NCBI GenBank assembly: GCA_026992375.1
Contig: JALXAF010000309.1
Coordinates: 1-16,735 of the forward strand
Direction: 5' to 3'
Origin: Anaerolineae bacterium
GTDB taxonomy: Bacteria; Chloroflexota; Anaerolineae; J102
DNA length: 16,735 nucleotides
The position numbers were made by a program, and so were the translations under genes. A model generated the notes under the pieces. It did not search any database and was not told where the DNA came from. It saw only the letters and a list, made by a program, of their open reading frames with translations. Positions 6,512 to 13,789 of the stretch are shown piece by piece. How positions within the stretch are numbered: the stretch's first letter is position 1; each line of letters opens with the position of its first letter.

Positions 6512-7447
6512 ATGGAAGCCATTTCGACCGAACGCCTGCATCGGCGTTTTCGCAAGACCATCGCCGTCAAAGACCTGACGTTCAGCATCCGTCAGGGGGA
6601 TATTTTCGGGCTCATCGGGCCCGACGGCGCGGGCAAGACCACGACGCTGCGAATGCTGGCGGGGGTTCTGAAGCCCACGTCGGGCCGGGCGCGGGTGCTG
6701 GGTGAGGATGTGGTGAGGGAGCCCGAGCGTCTGCGGGAGAAGATCGGCTATATGCCGCAGCGGTTCAGCCTGTATGGCGATCTTTCAGTGCTGGAGAATC
6801 TCTCGTTCTTCGCGGAGATCTACACCACGCCCCGGGCCGAGCGCGAGGAGCGAATCGCCCGGCTGCTGCGCTTCGCGCAACTGGAGCGTTTTGCGCATCG
6901 GCCCGCGGGCAAGCTTTCGGGCGGGATGAAGAAGAAGCTGGGGCTGGCGTGTGCGCTGATCCACAACCCCCAACTGCTGCTGCTGGATGAGCCCACCAAT
7001 GGCGTGGACCCGGTCAGTCGTCGCGAGTTCTGGGATATTTTGTCCGAACTGCATTTGCAGGGGGTGACGATTCTCATCACCACGCCCTACATGGATGAGG
7101 CGGAACGCTGTAATCAGGTGGGGCTGATGTTCCGGGGCGCGCTCATCGAGCAGGGGGAGCCGGAGGCGCTGCGGCAATTGGCTCCGGGTGAGATGCTGGT
7201 GCTCTACACACCCGATCTGGCCCGGGCCGAAGCGCTCTTGCCCCGATTTGCCGATTACATCAGTCATCAGGTTTATGGCGACCGGCTGCACGTGTTCGTG
7301 GCCAACGCGGCCGTATCGAAGCCGAGGCTGGAATCGTTTTTGCAAGGGCGGGGCGTTCCGATATTAGAGCTCTATGCGGATGAGCCGCGGCTGGAAGAGG
7401 CGTTCATCCACCTCATTCGCCAGGCCCGAATGGAGACGACGCCATGA
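6512..7447 (+). CDS. ABC transporter ATPase, first half-enzyme (H-loop degenerate)
   Basis: A 311-residue cytoplasmic ATPase. The nucleotide-binding domain covers about residues 3-215: Walker A GPDGAGKTT (36-44, K42), Q-loop Q83 in GYMPQRFSLYGDLSV, a canonical signature LSGGMKKKL (135-143), and Walker B LLLLDEP with E160. The switch histidine is missing: ITTPYMDEAE has P192 where His is expected. The C-terminal 90 residues form the extra domain common in export ATPases of this group. This matches the N-terminal half of the double ATPase YbhF, where the H-loop His is also replaced as far as I recall. The ATG at 6512 starts the family N-terminus (MEAISTERLHRRF); the preceding in-frame codons lie in a repeat. 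It overlaps the next gene by four bases. Confidence 0.92.
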   Translation: MEAISTERLHRRFRKTIAVKDLTFSIRQGDIFGLIGPDGAGKTTTLRMLAGVLKPTSGRARVLGEDVVREPERLREKIGYMPQRFSLYGDLSVLENLSFFAEIYTTPRAEREERIARLLRFAQLERFAHRPAGKLSGGMKKKLGLACALIHNPQLLLLDEPTNGVDPVSRREFWDILSELHLQGVTILITTPYMDEAERCNQVGLMFRGALIEQGEPEALRQLAPGEMLVLYTPDLARAEALLPRFADYISHQVYGDRLHVFVANAAVSKPRLESFLQGRGVPILELYADEPRLEEAFIHLIRQARMETTP

Positions 7448-8379
7448 GCGAAGAACGACGTCGGTTTGCGGTGGAAGCCCACGGTCTGACCAGGAAGTTC
7501 GGCGATTTCGTGGCGGTGGATCACATCGATTTCGCGGTGGAGCCGGGCGAAATTTTCGGATTCCTGGGCCCCAATGGCTCGGGCAAGACGACCACCATCC
7601 GCATGTTGCTGGGGTTGATCACCCCTACCGAGGGCGAGGCCCGGGTGCTGGGCATCGACATTACCCGGGAGCCGGACGCCATCGCCCGTCGGGTGGGCTA
7701 TATGAGCCAGAAGTTCAGTTTGTATCCCGACCTGACTGCGGAAGAGAATCTGACGTTTTATGGCCAGGCTTATGGTCTGAAAGGACGCACTCTGGCCCGC
7801 CGCAAAGATGAGGTGCTGGAGCTCATCGGACTCAGTAGCCGCCGAGATCGCCTGACTGCGAATCTGGCCGGAGGCTGGCAGCAACGTCTGGCGCTGGCCG
7901 CGGCTATTCTCCACGAGCCCGAGCTGCTGTTTCTGGATGAGCCCACCGCAGGCGTGGACCCGGTGAGTCGACGCAATTTCTGGCGGCTGCTTTATAGTCT
8001 GGCCGCTCAAAAGACGACGATTTTCGTGACGACGCATTACATGGATGAGGCGGAGCAGTGTCATCGCCTGGCGTTTATTCACCGGGGCGGGCTCATCGCC
8101 ATTGGCCCGCCCGGCGAGATCAAGCGAGAGCGCATGCAAGGGCAGGTGGTGGAGATCATCTGCGAGCATCCGCAGGCGGGCGTGCGAGCGCTGCGCGAGG
8201 CCGGGATCCCGGAGGTGGCGCTATATGGCAAACGCATTCACGCCGCGGGCCCTGAGATGGCAGGGCGCTTAAGCGCCCTTGAAAGCCTGCTCAAGCAGGC
8301 TGGGGCCGGCCCCAAAACCCTGCGCATCATTCCCCCTTCACTCGAGGACGTTTTTATCGCCAATGTCAAAGCTCAGTAA
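7444..8379 (+). CDS. ABC transporter ATPase, second half-enzyme (signature degenerate)
   Basis: A 311-residue ATPase starting inside the stop codon of its partner (ATGA, 7444-7447), which implies translational coupling and a fixed 1:1 ratio. Walker A is GPNGSGKTT (42-50, K48), Q-loop Q89 in GYMSQKFSLYPDLTAEENL, and Walker B LLFLDEP with E166. The switch His is present (H198 in FVTTHYMDEAE), but the ABC signature is altered to LAGGWQQRL (141-149). The defects are complementary to those of the upstream partner. Together they look like the two halves of a YbhF-type double ATPase encoded separately. The C-terminal extension (about 215-311) ends in PSLEDVFIANV, a usual ending in this family. Confidence 0.92.
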   Translation: MSEERRRFAVEAHGLTRKFGDFVAVDHIDFAVEPGEIFGFLGPNGSGKTTTIRMLLGLITPTEGEARVLGIDITREPDAIARRVGYMSQKFSLYPDLTAEENLTFYGQAYGLKGRTLARRKDEVLELIGLSSRRDRLTANLAGGWQQRLALAAAILHEPELLFLDEPTAGVDPVSRRNFWRLLYSLAAQKTTIFVTTHYMDEAEQCHRLAFIHRGGLIAIGPPGEIKRERMQGQVVEIICEHPQAGVRALREAGIPEVALYGKRIHAAGPEMAGRLSALESLLKQAGAGPKTLRIIPPSLEDVFIANVKAQ

Positions 8380-9619
8380 ACTGCACGCAATCATCCTCCT
8401 GGCCCTGCTGGCCTTGCTGCTGGCCGGATGTGCGAACATCGTCAGTGGCCAGGAACCCGAGCCCCATCGCTTCACCGGATTCCTGGAAAGCGAAGACGTG
8501 ACCATCGCCCCCGAAATCGGCGGGCGCATCGTAGCCATGCAGGCGCAGGCGGGAAGCCGCGTCACGTCGGGTCAGGTCCTCGTCCGGTTGGACGACAGCC
8601 TCATCCGCCTGCAACTGGCCCAGGCCGACGCGAACGTAACCGAAGCCGAGGCCCAGCTGGCGCAGCTCAAGGCGGCGGTACGTCCCGAAGACGTGGCCCT
8701 GGCCCAAGCGCGTCTGACCCAGGCTCAAGCTGCAGCCGACGCGTCCGAACGCGCGCTGCAAGACGCCATCCGGCTGCGCGACAACCCGCAGGAATTGGAC
8801 GTGCAGATCGCCCAGGCCCAGACCGCCTTCGACGAAGCCCGCGCCCAGGCCCGGGCCGCCAAACATCAGGCCCGGGCCGCGGATATCGAAGCGCAGATGT
8901 GGGGCGAGATCGCCCGCAACCTGTCCCAGGCCAACCCTCAATGGAATCTAGCCAGCCAGAAGGCGTGGCAGGCCTGGCAGCAGGCCGATCAGGCGGACGC
9001 CGTTGCGCGCCAGGCTTTGATCACGCTGAACGACCTAAAAAAGCAGCGGAAAAACCGGCAGGAAGCTGAGGCCCAGGTGGTAGCCGCAACCAACGCCCGA
9101 GACCAAGCATTGGCCGGGGTGAAACAGGCCCAGGCCGCCCTGGATGCGGTCGAGGCGGGCCCCACCGACGAGCAGATCGCGGCGGCGGAAGCCGCGGTGG
9201 AACGGGCCCGGGCCGCCCGCGACGCCATTGCCGTCCAATTGGATAAAACCGTCATTAAAGCCCCGGTGGACGGCGTCATCGACGCCCGCTACTTTTCCGA
9301 AAACGAAGTCGTCAGGCCGGGCCAGCGTCTGCTCAGCATCACCCAGCCCGACCAAATGACCATTACCATCTACGCCCCCGCAGACATAATCGACGCCATC
9401 CACATCGGCGACGTTTACCCGTTGGAAGTGGACAGCGCGCCGGGCAAGCAATACAAGGCCCGGGTCACCGCCATCTCGAATAAGCCAGAATTCACCATGC
9501 GCCAATCGCAAAACGTGGCGGAGCGGGCCGCAGTGGTTTACGCCATCACCCTACAAATCGAAAACCCCAACGACCATATCCGTCCCGGCCTCCCCGCCGA
9601 CGTCATCATCCGCAAGTAG
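8363..9619 (+). CDS. HlyD-family adaptor lipoprotein (YbhG-like)
   Basis: A 418-residue membrane fusion protein. Residues 7-23 are a lipoprotein signal with lipobox LAGC (cysteine 23). Residues about 37-80 are the first half of a biotinyl-lipoyl domain (GFLESEDVTIAPEIGGRIV, then GSRVTSGQVLVRLD). About 85-292 is a long Ala/Gln-rich coiled-coil hairpin. Residues 296-330 are the second lipoyl half (KTVIKAPVDGVID), and about 335-418 form the beta-barrel and membrane-proximal part ending RPGLPADVIIRK. The ATG at 8363 is chosen because it gives the lipoprotein signal directly, and it overlaps the preceding ATPase gene by 17 bases. Its partner is the permease pair. In an organism without an outer membrane the lipid anchor would tether it to the outer face of the cytoplasmic membrane. 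Confidence 0.9.
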   Translation: MSKLSKLHAIILLALLALLLAGCANIVSGQEPEPHRFTGFLESEDVTIAPEIGGRIVAMQAQAGSRVTSGQVLVRLDDSLIRLQLAQADANVTEAEAQLAQLKAAVRPEDVALAQARLTQAQAAADASERALQDAIRLRDNPQELDVQIAQAQTAFDEARAQARAAKHQARAADIEAQMWGEIARNLSQANPQWNLASQKAWQAWQQADQADAVARQALITLNDLKKQRKNRQEAEAQVVAATNARDQALAGVKQAQAALDAVEAGPTDEQIAAAEAAVERARAARDAIAVQLDKTVIKAPVDGVIDARYFSENEVVRPGQRLLSITQPDQMTITIYAPADIIDAIHIGDVYPLEVDSAPGKQYKARVTAISNKPEFTMRQSQNVAERAAVVYAITLQIENPNDHIRPGLPADVIIRK

Positions 9620-9630
9620 TCTCAACTCGT

Positions 9631-9930
9631 AACTGCTAACGCACCCCGGTTAGCAAACCACAAAGGGCACTAAGGCACTAGGCATCATCCGAGACCGAGC
9701 TCGGAAGATGAGGCCCCTTCGGGGCTAGCCGGATTCATCCGGCGCTGTTTCGTAGCCCGGCGACTTCATTGCCGGGCGGCGGTTGGTCACGAAAATCGAT
9801 AAAAATGTCTCGATCTCGATGCGCTAAGCGCCTAAGAACACGAAGAAAAAATGTATAAATTTCCCTTTGTGACTTCGTGTCTTAGTGTTCTTAGTGGTTT
9901 TCAGGTGATGACCGGTGAAGACCTTAGTAG
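9631..9930. repeat. Dispersed intergenic repeat, copy split by an inserted element
   Basis: Bases 9631-9665 match 16285-16319 with a single difference over 35 positions (AACTGCTAACGCACCCCGGT, then TTAGCAAACCACAAAG). Bases 9834-9930 match 16330-16420 (shared words AACACGAA, AAAAAATGTAT, AATTTCCCTTTG, TGTGTCTTAGTG or CGTGTCTTAGTG, GACCGGTGA, TTAGTAG). In the other copy the two parts are only about ten bases apart; here they are separated by about 170 bases holding the triple-hairpin element. The unit fills the 329-base gap between the two adaptor genes. No open frame or promoter of note is visible in it. Confidence 0.75.
9713..9777 (+). repeat. Triple-hairpin intergenic repeat, copy B
   Basis: Three perfect hairpins in a row: GCCCC-TTC-GGGGC (9713-9725), GCCGGAT-TC-ATCCGGC (9728-9743) and GCCCGGC-N9-GCCGGGC (9755-9777), joined by TA and GCTGTTTCGTA. 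The same sequence lies in opposite orientation at 478-540. Just upstream CCGAGCTCGG (9695-9704) is a further palindrome. Compact size and repeated hairpins resemble REP-type or miniature non-autonomous elements. Confidence 0.75.
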
Positions 9931-9948
9931 CACCTCAACTCAGACGCC

Positions 9949-11277
9949 ATGAAAAAACTCCCCTCGATCTTCATCACCCTTCTGATTGCAGCCATCATCC
10001 TCTTTGTCGCGGGCCTGATTCTGCTGCCCGACCAGATGGAAAGCCTGTGGCGGCAGGCGGACCTGCCCGAAGCCCCCCTGTCGCAAATCAAAACGCTCAC
10101 CGGCCATGCCGCCGAACCCCAGGAAGCCCGGCTTTACGGCACGCTGGAGGCCCACGTCACCCATGTGATGAGCGAGATCAATGGTCGAGCCGTGCGCGTG
10201 CTGGTGGAGGAGGGCGAAACCGTCGCAGCGGGTCAGCCCCTCGTTTACCTGGACCCATCGGATACCCAGGCGCAAATCGCAGCCGCGGAAGAAGCGGTGG
10301 CCGCGTCCCGGGCCGCCCGCGACGCCACGGCTGCGCCCCCAGACGAGACCATCGCCGCCCTCGCGCAAGAAACGGTGAATGCAGCCCGCACTGAAGTGGC
10401 CAACGCTCGGCGCGATTTAGAACAGGCCCAGGACATGCTAGCGAATCCCCTCGCTCTCGACGCCCAGATCGACCAAACCGCAGCGATGATACCCGTCGCA
10501 CAAGCCGGCATCGACGCGGCGAAAGCGAGCGTCAAGCAAATACAAGTGCTCATCGACGACGCCCAAAAAGACGGCTCCAGAGAAGGTAAATACAAAGTGC
10601 GCATCCTGCAAGAACAGAAAGCCGCGGCCGAAGAAGAGCAAAACGCGGTCCAGGCCCGTCTCAACGGGCTCCATCGCACGCTGGCCTTGCTGAAGAAGAT
10701 GCGCGAAGTGCCCCTGGCCCTGGAAGCCAACGTGCATCAGGCCGAAGACCAGGTTAGGCTGGCCAAGATGGCCCTGGCCGTCGCCGAAGCCGAGCGGGAT
10801 GCCAAAACCGCGCCGCCTCAGCCCGAGGCCGTGGCCGTGGCTGATGCGGACGTGCAAAAGGCCCAAGCCGCCCTGAACCTGGCCCGCTGGCAGGAGCAAC
10901 GCCTGATCATCACAGCCCCTATTTCGGGCCGGGTGCAGGCCAAACTGCTGGAGACGGGCGAGATCGCTCAGCCGGGCCAGCCCCTGCTCGATATCGCCAA
11001 CACAGATTCAATCGAAGTCTGGGCCTACATCTCCCAGCAAGACCTCCACCGCGTGCACCTCAACGACCGGCTTCCGGTGGAAGTCATCGCCATCCCTGGC
11101 GAACAATTCCAGGGCCGGGTGTTCTTCATCGCGCCCCAGGCCCAATTCCGTCCCAACAACGTCCTCAACCCCGATGACCGCGGAGACATCGTCTTCCAGA
11201 TCAAGCTATCCCTCGACAACAGCGACGGTCGGCTCAAGCCAGGCATGCCCGCGGATGTGATCCTGCTTCATAAATAG
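9949..11277 (+). CDS. HlyD-family adaptor protein with N-terminal membrane anchor
   Basis: A 442-residue membrane fusion protein that is a diverged paralogue of the lipoprotein at 8363. Residues 6-26 are a single membrane segment without a lipobox. Residues about 61-103 are the first lipoyl half (LYGTLEAHVTHVMSEINGR, then EGETVAAGQPLVYLD). About 106-318 form coiled coils interrupted by a Lys/Asp/Gly stretch (DAQKDGSREGKYKVR, 205-219), a likely hairpin tip or break. About 319-352 is the second lipoyl half (LIITAPISGRVQAKL), and 353-442 the beta-barrel ending in GRLKPGMPADVILLHK. No Shine-Dalgarno sequence is evident. The gene lies 329 bases after the first adaptor, in the same direction, behind inserted repeats. 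It probably serves the same exporter, but its expression may be partly uncoupled by the hairpins. Confidence 0.88.
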   Translation: MKKLPSIFITLLIAAIILFVAGLILLPDQMESLWRQADLPEAPLSQIKTLTGHAAEPQEARLYGTLEAHVTHVMSEINGRAVRVLVEEGETVAAGQPLVYLDPSDTQAQIAAAEEAVAASRAARDATAAPPDETIAALAQETVNAARTEVANARRDLEQAQDMLANPLALDAQIDQTAAMIPVAQAGIDAAKASVKQIQVLIDDAQKDGSREGKYKVRILQEQKAAAEEEQNAVQARLNGLHRTLALLKKMREVPLALEANVHQAEDQVRLAKMALAVAEAERDAKTAPPQPEAVAVADADVQKAQAALNLARWQEQRLIITAPISGRVQAKLLETGEIAQPGQPLLDIANTDSIEVWAYISQQDLHRVHLNDRLPVEVIAIPGEQFQGRVFFIAPQAQFRPNNVLNPDDRGDIVFQIKLSLDNSDGRLKPGMPADVILLHK

Positions 11278-11375
11278 AACGCAGATGACGCAGAAAAAGC
11301 TGATCTGCGCAGATAAAAGCAGATAAAATCAGGATAATCAGCGAAAATCCGCGGGCATCAGATGTGTCTGCGTTC
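11277..11375. repeat. 99-bp dispersed repeat with 9-bp inverted ends
   Basis: GAACGCAGA (11277-11285) and TCTGCGTTC (11367-11375) are exact inverted ends. The interior repeats GCAGAT, CAGATAAAA and AATCAGCGAAAATC, and 11285-11314 matches the repeat at 6341-6370. The left end starts on the last base of the adaptor's stop codon, so the element abuts the operon end. It is non-coding. Confidence 0.6.
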
Positions 11376-11380
11376 CATCA

Positions 11381-11450
11381 CGTCATTTCGAGGGAGCGCA
11401 GCGACCGAGAAATCCCCCTGCAAGCGAGGAGACTCCCCCTCTTTGAAATG
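11381..11450. other. Intergenic tract with repeat-like word
   Basis: CGTCATTTCGAGGGAGCGCA (11381-11400), followed by GCGACCGAGAAATCCCCCT, looks like the 'tcatttcga...gagaaatc' intergenic repeat found in many bacterial genomes. This is recognised from memory of such sequences and no second copy is present in this window. There is no gene. Confidence 0.3.
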
Positions 11451-11500
11451 CGTGATGCGTAATACGTGAAGTTGTCACGCATCACGTATCACGCATCACG
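11451..11500. repeat. Long hairpin, 19-bp arms
   Basis: CGTGATGCGTAATACGTGA (11451-11469) and TCACGTATCACGCATCACG (11482-11500) are inverted with one mismatch and a 12-base loop. Smaller direct repeats (GTGATGCGT and ATCACG words) allow alternative pairings. It follows the exporter's last gene and precedes the hydrolase gene by 70 bases. It could stop or process transcripts, though no T tract follows on either strand. Confidence 0.65.
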
Positions 11501-11570
11501 AAATTGGCTTCTCGCCCAGGATGAAAGCTACGTCTACTGCCCCCGCTCACCGCCACAACGGAGACGAAGC

Positions 11571-13703
11571 ATGACATATCTACGTTTCTGGATAGCCGGG
11601 AAGCGCAGCGTCCGCTGGACGAGAACGCTTCTGGTCGTTATCATCGCATTACTGCTGGGCGCGAGCCTGGTTTGGGCCTTCGCCGAAGAGCCCCTGCACT
11701 TCCGCGACCCCTACACCGGTCAGACCGGCGACGACTGGCCCGAGATCAGCACCATCCACGACGATCTCACCTACGCACTGGCCCTGGCCGCGGGCTTCTC
11801 CATCACCGACAGCATCACCCTGCAGGTGTGGGATCAACTGGTGGATTCAGAGCAGATCGGACCCGGCGACGCCATCTCCTACACCAATTGCACCGGCGGA
11901 GCGTTCGCCCCGCCCCCTGACCCCGACGAAGTTTGCGGCTTTCGGCCCCACAGCCATCAGATATGGCCCATGCCCGACGCCATGAAAGACCCCGACCACT
12001 GCATCACCTCCCGTTTTGGCCCCTACTCCCCCTTCTTCCACTTCCCCCACGACAACGCCCGGGAGCTGGGCGCGTTGCACGATTGGGCCTGGGGCCAAAG
12101 CGACCGTCTCGTCGCCTACGAAGCCTACGCCTGGGGCGCGCCGGCCGAACTCACGGTGATGCAAGCCTCTTGCCGCTACACCCGCACCGTCCCCATCACC
12201 ACCAGCGTCCAGCCCGGCTCATTGCCAGCCTTCGCCACCTACATCCACACCCTGGCCGATTACTACTCCCATCGCGACTGCATCGCGCACATGGACGCGC
12301 TGGGCATGCCCTGGGCCACGCACACCCTGGCCGGACATCCGCCATGCGATTACAACCCGGCCAACCCCCGCCCCGACGACGTCCACGCCCGCGAATTCTA
12401 CACCTACACCGATTCTCAGCACACCGACGCCGCCATCCAGCACATCTACAGCGAACTCGTGGCCCGCAGCCAGCAGGGCGAAGGCGAATACTGGCCGCTG
12501 GACATGGAAACGCCCATCACCGGGCTCAGCGGCTCCCCCACCCTCAGCGAAACCCTCAGCATTTTCGTGCATCAATGGGACTTCGAGCACGCGGCCCAGC
12601 GCCGGGCCTGGCTCGATCAGGTCGTCCCCGCCATCCTGGCCCAACGCCAACCCCGCCAGGCCCTCTATCTGCCCATGATGCAGTTGGAATCCTCGGCCGC
12701 GGCCCCCGCGGCGCCGTCGCCCGCCGCGCTCCAATGGGGCGAGCCCATCACCGCGAACACGCCCTACACCATCTACAAAGCCGACTTTCTCTATGGGCCC
12801 TCTTTCCTCACCACGGATATCCGCGTCACCGATCGGGAAAGCTACGAGAATCACGCCCTCACCATCTACCGCCCCGCCGATAGTCACGGCCTGCTGGAAA
12901 ACCTGCCCGTCGTCTTCGTGGTGCATGGCGGCGGCTGGGTCAGCGGCTATCGCGATCAATATGAATTCACAGCCCAATCCTTCACCGGCGTCAAAGGCTG
13001 GATCACGGTGGTCATCGACTATCGGCTCACCTCGGATCAAGTCTTCATCGCCGACCAATACTGCCCGGACGTAGACACCTGCAACCGGCCGGAAAACGTC
13101 GAACATCGCACCAAAGCCGCGTGGTATCCCGACAACCTGAACGATGTGGGCATGGCGCTGCAATGGGTGATGAACCACATCGCCGAAAATGGCGGCGATC
13201 CCGACCGCATCGTCATCTTCGGCCATTCAGCGGGCGGGCATCTGGTTTCGCTTTTAGCCACGCACGATGATTTCGCGGCCCTGCGCCCGCACATCCGCGG
13301 CGTAGTCAGCCTCAGCGGCGCTTACGATCTCAACGATCTCACGCAGATTTTCTGGAAATCCATCATCGAACAAACCTTTCGTGGCGGCTTTGGCAACACA
13401 GAGCAAATAACCGACGCCTCCGCGGTCACCTATCTCGATAGCGTTCAAGGCCCGCTCCCCTTCCACTTGCTCTACTGCCAGCTTGATATGCCCAACCTGG
13501 CCGACCAGGCTCAGGACTTCGACCGCGACCTCACCGAGCATGACATCGCCCATGCCCTGAGCTACCTGCCGGGTTACGACCATGTCAGCGAGATGGCGGC
13601 CATGGCCGACGCTACAGCCGCGCCCACCCGCCTCATCACCGATTGGATCGAAGGAACGCTGGGGCTGCGCACTTACCTTCCCCAGGTCATCAACGGGCAT
13701 TAG
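11571..13703 (+). CDS. Secreted two-domain protein: His-rich N-terminal domain plus alpha/beta-hydrolase esterase
   Basis: A 710-residue exported protein. Residues 13-37 are a signal peptide (RSVRW, hydrophobic core, AFA). Residues about 40-365 are rich in His/Asp pairs: HDD (63-65), HSH (127-129), HFPHD (157-161), HD (170-171), and H226-x3-D230-x3-H234 followed by H240. That pattern recalls helical metal-dependent phospholipase C/nuclease folds and the DUF6765-type family, but the family call is tentative. YLPMM (366-370) and an Ala/Pro linker join it to an alpha/beta-hydrolase (about 395-700) of the esterase/lipase HSL type: oxyanion-hole HGGGW (452-456), nucleophile elbow GHSAGG with S553, and likely D639 and H671. 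It ends in TYLPQVINGH. GGAG seven bases before the ATG at 11571 sets the start. The substrate is unknown. Confidence 0.85.
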   Translation: MTYLRFWIAGKRSVRWTRTLLVVIIALLLGASLVWAFAEEPLHFRDPYTGQTGDDWPEISTIHDDLTYALALAAGFSITDSITLQVWDQLVDSEQIGPGDAISYTNCTGGAFAPPPDPDEVCGFRPHSHQIWPMPDAMKDPDHCITSRFGPYSPFFHFPHDNARELGALHDWAWGQSDRLVAYEAYAWGAPAELTVMQASCRYTRTVPITTSVQPGSLPAFATYIHTLADYYSHRDCIAHMDALGMPWATHTLAGHPPCDYNPANPRPDDVHAREFYTYTDSQHTDAAIQHIYSELVARSQQGEGEYWPLDMETPITGLSGSPTLSETLSIFVHQWDFEHAAQRRAWLDQVVPAILAQRQPRQALYLPMMQLESSAAAPAAPSPAALQWGEPITANTPYTIYKADFLYGPSFLTTDIRVTDRESYENHALTIYRPADSHGLLENLPVVFVVHGGGWVSGYRDQYEFTAQSFTGVKGWITVVIDYRLTSDQVFIADQYCPDVDTCNRPENVEHRTKAAWYPDNLNDVGMALQWVMNHIAENGGDPDRIVIFGHSAGGHLVSLLATHDDFAALRPHIRGVVSLSGAYDLNDLTQIFWKSIIEQTFRGGFGNTEQITDASAVTYLDSVQGPLPFHLLYCQLDMPNLADQAQDFDRDLTEHDIAHALSYLPGYDHVSEMAAMADATAAPTRLITDWIEGTLGLRTYLPQVINGH

Positions 13704-13730
13704 ACAGGGCCAATATCACCAAAAACGCAA

Positions 13731-13770
13731 CACGGGCGGAGGCCAACCATGCGCTGGCCATCCGCCCGTG
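13731..13770. terminator. Bidirectional hairpin between convergent genes
   Basis: CACGGGCGGA (13731-13740) pairs with TCCGCCCGTG (13761-13770). Inside it GGCCA pairs with TGGCC, with one bulged base and a 9-base loop. The hairpin lies 27 bases past the hydrolase stop codon and 19 bases past the subtilase stop codon, the classic place for a shared terminator. There is no proper T run, only an A-rich stretch upstream (CACCAAAAACGCAA) that reads as T-rich on the minus strand and so favours the leftward transcript. Confidence 0.7.
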
Positions 13771-13789
13771 CACAAAGCGATGAAGGGAA

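Noticed and set aside
8279..8362. N-terminal extension of the lipoprotein adaptor
   Set aside because: It would place 28 residues before a clean lipoprotein signal and overlap the ATPase gene further; the ATG at 8363 gives a normal signal peptide.
11933..13226. Long open frames on both strands overlapping the hydrolase gene
   Set aside because: They are Arg/His/Pro- or Gly/Val-rich translations produced by the GC-rich codon pattern of the real gene, with no domain, signal or ribosome binding site.
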